DNA from: Lenzites betulinus
Lineage: Eukaryota; Basidiomycota; Agaricomycetes; Polyporales; Polyporaceae
DNA length: 64,000 bases
Assembly (NCBI GenBank): GCA_022264855.1
Contig: JABYQU010000013.1
Coordinates: 672,950 to 736,949, forward strand
Direction: 5' to 3'
In this document: piece after piece, positions 59,851 through 64,000 of the stretch
Layout: the number at the start of each line of letters is the position of its first letter
How positions within the stretch are numbered: position 1 is the stretch's first letter
The notes under the pieces: model-generated
What the model was told of the DNA's origin: nothing
Seen by the model: only the letters and a program-made list of their open reading frames with translations
Database searches by the model: none
Position numbers and translations under genes: made by a program

Positions 59851-61233
59851 AAGTCCTGTATGTATTCCGTACAAACACTCGTGTCAGCCCTTGAGAATCT
59901 GTTGAGTCTGCAACATGCGCATCATCGTGCCACTGCCTCCGGGTTCCAAGGTCGGATCCACGTTCAGCAGTGGCACGAGTGCGCAGGGACAGACATATAC
60001 ATAAAAAGATCCACTTACCCAAGCAGGGGGCCGTACGGATGAGAGTTAGCAAGTAAGGATACCAGCGTTGATCAAGAACGGAGAGAGAAGGGGGGGCAGC
60101 TTATATTGCGCCTGTAGGGGACGGAGCGCCTTGGTGTGCGACCCTAAATGATGGCAATGTGACTGCCAAACTGTGTGCGAGATCCTTTTCGAAATCGCAT
60201 CGACGCTGCCTGCGCTCGCTGTGCGTAGTGCGAGTTTGTGCGCGCCCGCGAAGGCCCCGCACAAACTGGCTATCTACGTGCCTATGGAACCACCTACTAC
60301 TCTACCAGATCTACATGCCTCGATAAGCTACGACAGACTGCCTCTTCATTGGCGTGAGTGTGGCGGCACTATCTTAAACGGTCAGTTTGTACCTAATGAC
60401 TGAATGACAATGACAGGACAGCCACTGTTGGAAAGTTACCAGATCCTCGGTGCATCGGCGTCTCTATGCTATCAGTGAGCCTCGCGCGAAACGTGAATGT
60501 ATTGGCATAGCTCTTATGTACTGGTTAATGTGACGCTCAGCAGGGTGTGGAAGGTTGGTGGAAGGTTGTGCGGCATCGACGGAATGCAATTAGCTCGAGA
60601 AATGCGTCTGACCGGCATATTCCGTCTCGCCGCGTGGGTCGCCGGATAATGCCGAAGGACTTTGAGTCTGCGCGACTCAGCACCTGCTGCCACGCTTGGC
60701 AAAGGGCACAAACCTCACTGAAATGGCGTCCAAACCGCGCGCCTGACGAGTCGGCCACCGCTTTGTATGCGGACGCCGTCCTTGTGAGTACACGACATCT
60801 GTGGCAAAATCTGACCGAGCGACAAGGACAGGCGGCGAGGATCAAACGGGAACGTCATGCAACATTCCCGTATACCGCTGGTACTAGGGCTGCTGCTATG
60901 GGAAGTGCATAACCTGGGTGGGTTTGGGTAGTACTGGCACCTCGAAAGGGACATAATGACCTATTTATTGTGTACAGTCCGAGCTGCGAAATAGCTCAGA
61001 AGTTATTCGGTGAGTACCGCAAGACCCTGACTGTTTAACCTTGCCGCTAACGCGTGATGAACTCACCTAATCTAGAAATAAAGTGCACAAAACGCCTCAC
61101 AGCGGCCTCGATAGGTATGATAAATCGGTGGATCACCAGACACGCGATTGATCTGATTGCACACAGGCATATAGCTCAGTCTGACCTATCTCGACCCCAA
61201 CATCGATGCCCCCCGCCCCGGGATCTAACTACC
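59851..61233. other. Upstream of TET/JBP; unresolved exon-like stretches on the plus strand
   Basis: Three pieces can be spliced in phase (60284-60353, 60417-60474, 60544-60649) to a 77-aa protein starting MEPPTTLPDLHASIS and ending GIFRLAAWVAG. Overlapping it, ATG 60649 opens MPKDFESARLSTCCHAWQRA up to a GTGAGT donor near 60786. A later stretch (GHNDLFIVYSPSCEIAQKL, about 60950) runs into another GTGAGT, and its acceptor near 61074 leads into the frame of the 61234 gene. These may be 5' exons of that gene or small genes; I could not decide. Confidence 0.3.
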
Positions 61234-62390
61234 ATGGCGCCTTCTACCCCGTCGTCGCATTCCCCCACTCCCCATATCCGAGCCGCGCCCGCAAGCCCCC
61301 TCGTTGAGGGGAACGAAGTCCTGCGGTTCGCGGACCTGCGCCTCGCGGACCTTTGCATCGGCGAGAACGATGGTAGGATGTCCTCCCACGTGGACATCAC
61401 GAACACCGCGTCGGTGTTCAGCCAGCACCACCGGTCTCCCGCGAACCTCCTGAGCCCTGCACACCGAGAGGGTGTCGTCGTTGGGGGGAACAGCGATGCC
61501 GGGCTAGGCAAAGCCCTCCCTGCTGGAGACCCTCAGAACGTGCTTGACCACCCCGGCGCTGCAGTGCCCGCGGCCGCCGACGACGACTCCCACGAGCACG
61601 ACCACGACCTCGTGGCCGCCCACGAGCACGACACCCCCACAAGCACGATGCCGCCGCCGCCGACGCCGATGTCGCTGCCGCCGACGCCGATGCCGCCGCC
61701 GCCGCCGACGCTGACGACGACGACTACGACGACGACGACTACGCCGACGACGACGACGACGACGACGACAAAGGGGTGGCCATGACGCTATGGCATGAGG
61801 GATGGGACCCTGACGTCCTTCCCAACACCCTGGGCCGGTATTACGTCTCATTGAGGGCTCTCCGCGTCGATGGCGAGCTCATCTTGGGCAAGGTAATCAT
61901 GCGTGTTGCTCTATGGTGATGGTGACTGTGAACTTAACAAACTACAGATCTTTTTGCCGCATGACCTGGAGACGGCCAGGCAGCTATCATGGGATGTCTG
62001 GAACGACACCGTCGAGGGTTTGCGAACACAATTCGAGCCCCTGCTCAAATTGTCCCAACGGAACGCGCTCACGAGCCTCGCATACGTTTATGTGTGGTTC
62101 TCGCGTGACCACGGCCCGCACGACAGTCGCGATATCGCTGCTCTCTGGGAGGAGGTTCAAGGCCTTCTCCAGGGTATGGCTACGATGGGGGTCGTTTGCA
62201 ACACGCCTGGCGAGGACCTGTTGTTCAACTTGCAGCTTTGGGCACGGCACAAGATCGAGGTATGGGAATCCATGCGCATGAGTTGCGCTTCCTCTCATTA
62301 CGTTCACAGGATGCTCTACCCGTCTACCTACGAAGTGCGGACGCCCCACGCGCCGGCAGAGAGCCACAACGTTTGTTGTGGGACGCGTAA
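61234..62390 (+). CDS. Asp/Ala-rich hypothetical protein with a probable 1-nt frameshift
   Basis: ATG 61234 gives MAPSTPSSHSPTPHIRAAP, then EVLRFADLRLADLCIGENDG and an acidic/His stretch. In the C run 61634-61638 the frame is lost; six C instead of five would continue into a long Asp/Ala tract (61645-61780) and KGVAMTLWHEGWDPDVLPNT. Intron 61893-61947 leads to IFLPHDLETARQLSWDVWND, ALTSLAYVYVWFSRDHGPHD and WARHKIE; a last intron (62260-62309) leads to DALPVYLRSADAPRAG and TAA at 62388. With one added C the exons sum to 1,053 nt (350 residues). A 32-nt intron (GTGGCC...ACAAG) would also restore the frame but is unusually short. More 5' exons are possible. Family unknown. Confidence 0.5.
61650..61775. 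repeat. Compound trinucleotide repeat (CCG then GAC)
   Basis: Runs of CCG/GCC followed by GAC/ACG triplets. In the frame that joins the downstream exons they encode Ala/Asp and then poly-Asp with two Tyr. The repeat units are multiples of three, so repeat slippage alone would not shift the frame. Confidence 0.8.
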
Positions 62391-62747
62391 TCACTAGCTT
62401 GCATGCGGTCAGCGACCCGCCCACCGAAATTAATGCCCCATGGGACACTTATCGTCCACTGTGAAGCCATAGTGCTTTCATCCCAGACTGAACCACACGG
62501 CCACCCGATCAATGGTCGGTATCGCGGTTGTGTGAACACATGTCGGCTGCCGGCCTGCAGCCGCTCATACAATCGCCCATCATCACGCCATGAGTATGCG
62601 TAAATCGGTGCTAGCATATCTCGATACCACCTGGTGCGAGGGCAGGAACCGGGCGCCGGACGTCAGTTACCGGATGCAAGCCTTTCTCGGAGCAGCATGA
62701 TCATACACCCTCCAAGTCGTCGACCTTTCCAAACGAACTTCTGATGG

Positions 62748-63236
62748 ATGGATGCGGCGGTACGTCTACGTGAATCACCGGAATGTGAAACGTGCGCGAT
62801 ATGCCTAGCATGTGAAACCAAGACTGACGGGGCAGTGTACGTGCCAGCTGCGGCCCGGTTGCCTGTGCCGAAGTGGGACCCACTAGCGCAAACACACATG
62901 ACCAGGGTAAGTTAAGCTGTAGTGATCTGGAATAAGTGTGCTCACGCTGGACCTGTTTGTAACATAGCCAGGTGCGCTCTGTCTTTGTCTCGGACGTGGC
63001 GTCGTGGACTATCGCCGTGCGGCAGAAGTCCGATTCGCCGCCATGATGACAACGAACTTGTTCGAGAGCGCCACCGATCGTGCTCGCCCTGTGCTTGAAG
63101 TAAGATCCGTGCTGAACTACATATCACAGTGATTCGATCGGGTGCTCACCATAATTTCCAGGATGAACGAGACGATCTTATCCCAAAACTACTGATGCAT
63201 ATTCTGTTGACGCAAACCACGGCCGACGTCGGATAA
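62748..63236 (+). CDS. Small Cys4-cluster protein, unknown function
   Basis: Three exons, each a whole number of codons, can be joined: 62748-62906 (159 nt), 62968-63099 (132 nt) and 63162-63236 (75 nt), with GT-AG introns (GTAAGT...CATAG and GTAAGA...TCCAG). The product has 121 residues. The start is MDAAVRLRESPE, then CETCAICLACETK, a C-x2-C-x2-C-x2-C cluster that could bind zinc, then AARLPVPKWDPLAQTHM, GRGVVDYRRAAEVRFAAMM, RPVLEDERDDLIPKLLMHIL and TAA. An in-frame TGA two codons before the ATG supports this start unless another exon lies upstream. No family recognised. It lies in the accessory region after the Asp-rich gene. Confidence 0.5.
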
Positions 63237-63617
63237 TTTACGCCGAGAGATATCTCGATGTGTCCTACAACATGACGCCATGTCGTAGGGACTGCGTAAG
63301 CAGTATCCTCTGCAAAATGGTGAGCCAGTGGTTCAACTGAGATGTGCCCGCCTTGACCGCCGAGCCCAGAACATGGGTGCGTGTGGACTGCCCCTCCGGC
63401 GTTGGGCTGACCGGGCACTAGCGTGTGGTGCGCTCTCGGCAAGAAGTTGCGCAGAACCTCCCGGTATCCAGCAACCACGTAGTCCGAGTGCCGCGCCCTC
63501 AGGCTTCGCCGAACTGTTCCTGCCGCAGCACTCATCCCTCTCCCGTCGAGCATTCGCGCATCCCTGCGACCAGCATCTGGCTCCACCGCCTTGCCATTCA
63601 ACCTCTATACCTCCCCA
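63237..63617. other. Intergenic, no gene recognised
   Basis: Spacer of 381 bp before the last gene. A minus-strand open frame (63146-63601) overlaps the Cys4 gene's last exon and shows no motif. Confidence 0.4.
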
Positions 63618-64000
63618 ATGAGCCCCATGCGCAAAGATACCATCGAGAAGCTAAGCAAACGCGCCGCTTCTTCCGACAAGCACTCAGACCACACTGCCTT
63701 CATCACACCGTCCTCCTCTTCTGGATCCTACTCATCGTCTGAGGATGTCCCCGTCGACGCCGATAGTGCTCAATCCGCCAGCGCCCTGTCGAAGGGCAAA
63801 GGCAAGGCCTCAGCTGTCTCTCTCCCTCGAACGCGTCCTGTGTTCGTCGACAGCTCCGACGAAGAAGGAACGGCAACGAAGCCGAGACCGAAGCCGAAGC
63901 GCAAGCACAAGCACCGGGCTCAGGAACAACAAACTGCCGCATCGACGGGGAGGGCCCGAGTACGGTCAACGGGACGGACGCGCTGGCGAACACGAAGCAT
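63618..64000 (+). CDS. Start of a Ser- and Lys/Arg-rich protein, cut by the window edge
   Basis: ATG 63618 gives MSPMRKDTIEKLSKRAASSD, then Ser-rich sequence (ITPSSSSGSYSSSEDVPVD), KGKGKASAVSLP, FVDSSDEEGTATKPRPKPKR and an Arg-rich stretch, open for 127 codons to the end of the window. The composition is that of a disordered, basic, probably nuclear N-terminus with casein-kinase-like SSDEE sites. No domain is visible yet. Confidence 0.55.
   Translation, partial: MSPMRKDTIEKLSKRAASSDKHSDHTAFITPSSSSGSYSSSEDVPVDADSAQSASALSKGKGKASAVSLPRTRPVFVDSSDEEGTATKPRPKPKRKHKHRAQEQQTAASTGRARVRSTGRTRWRTRS

Noticed and set aside
61418..61851. Arg-rich minus-strand frames over the trinucleotide repeat
   Set aside because: Poly-Arg arises from reading the CCG/GAC repeat in antisense; the sense strand joins with downstream exons.
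63146..63601. 151-aa minus-strand frame
   Set aside because: Overlaps the last exon of the Cys4 gene, has no motif, and is rich in residues typical of antisense GC-rich DNA.
1..64000. tRNA, rRNA and CRISPR
   Set aside because: No B-box-like tRNA core outside coding regions, no rRNA-like sequence and no regularly spaced repeats were seen.

Overview
The window reads as nuclear DNA of a basidiomycete fungus, most likely an Agaricomycete close to the polypores. The reasons are GC-rich coding sequence, many GT-AG introns of about 45-75 nt, a siderophore synthetase of the basidioferrin type (A-T-C-T-C-T-C), and a KDZ transposase next to a fungal TET/JBP-type dioxygenase. No rRNA, tRNA or CRISPR sequence was recognised.

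Bases 1-39,800 are mostly ordinary host genes. In order they are: the 3' part of ATG2 (+), RLP24 (-), a gene-poor stretch with one frameshifted remnant, a divergent siderophore pair (ornithine N5-monooxygenase on -, NRPS on +), a DRAP-deaminase-like gene (-), SPT6 (+), a JMJD4-like hydroxylase (-), a small membrane protein (+), an IMPACT/YIH1 homologue (+), a membrane dipeptidase (+), and two tandem paralogous multi-spanning membrane proteins (-). The siderophore genes share a promoter of about 1 kb. It carries one exact match to the GATA-type iron-repressor consensus (ATCWGATAA) and a second close copy, so joint iron control is likely.

Bases 40,000-64,000 are accessory and rich in mobile DNA. 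They hold an intact HECT-like E3 gene, an inverted-repeat (MITE-like) element, an integrase-core gene broken by a CGA-to-TGA-type stop in its catalytic motif, and an apparently intact KDZ transposase with a CxC2-like Cys domain. On the same strand follow three more genes: a 449-aa protein with a basic tail, a 135-aa helical protein, and an intact 563-aa TET/JBP dioxygenase. Further on are an Asp/Ala-rich gene with a likely one-base frameshift, a small Cys4-cluster gene assembled here from three phase-0 exons, and the start of a Ser- and Lys/Arg-rich protein that runs off the edge.

The most interesting unit is the co-oriented block at 50.2-59.9 kb. It may be a mobile element carrying its own DNA-base oxidation enzyme and two undescribed accessory proteins. 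Exon joins were worked out by eye from reading-frame continuity; no alignment or database search was possible.
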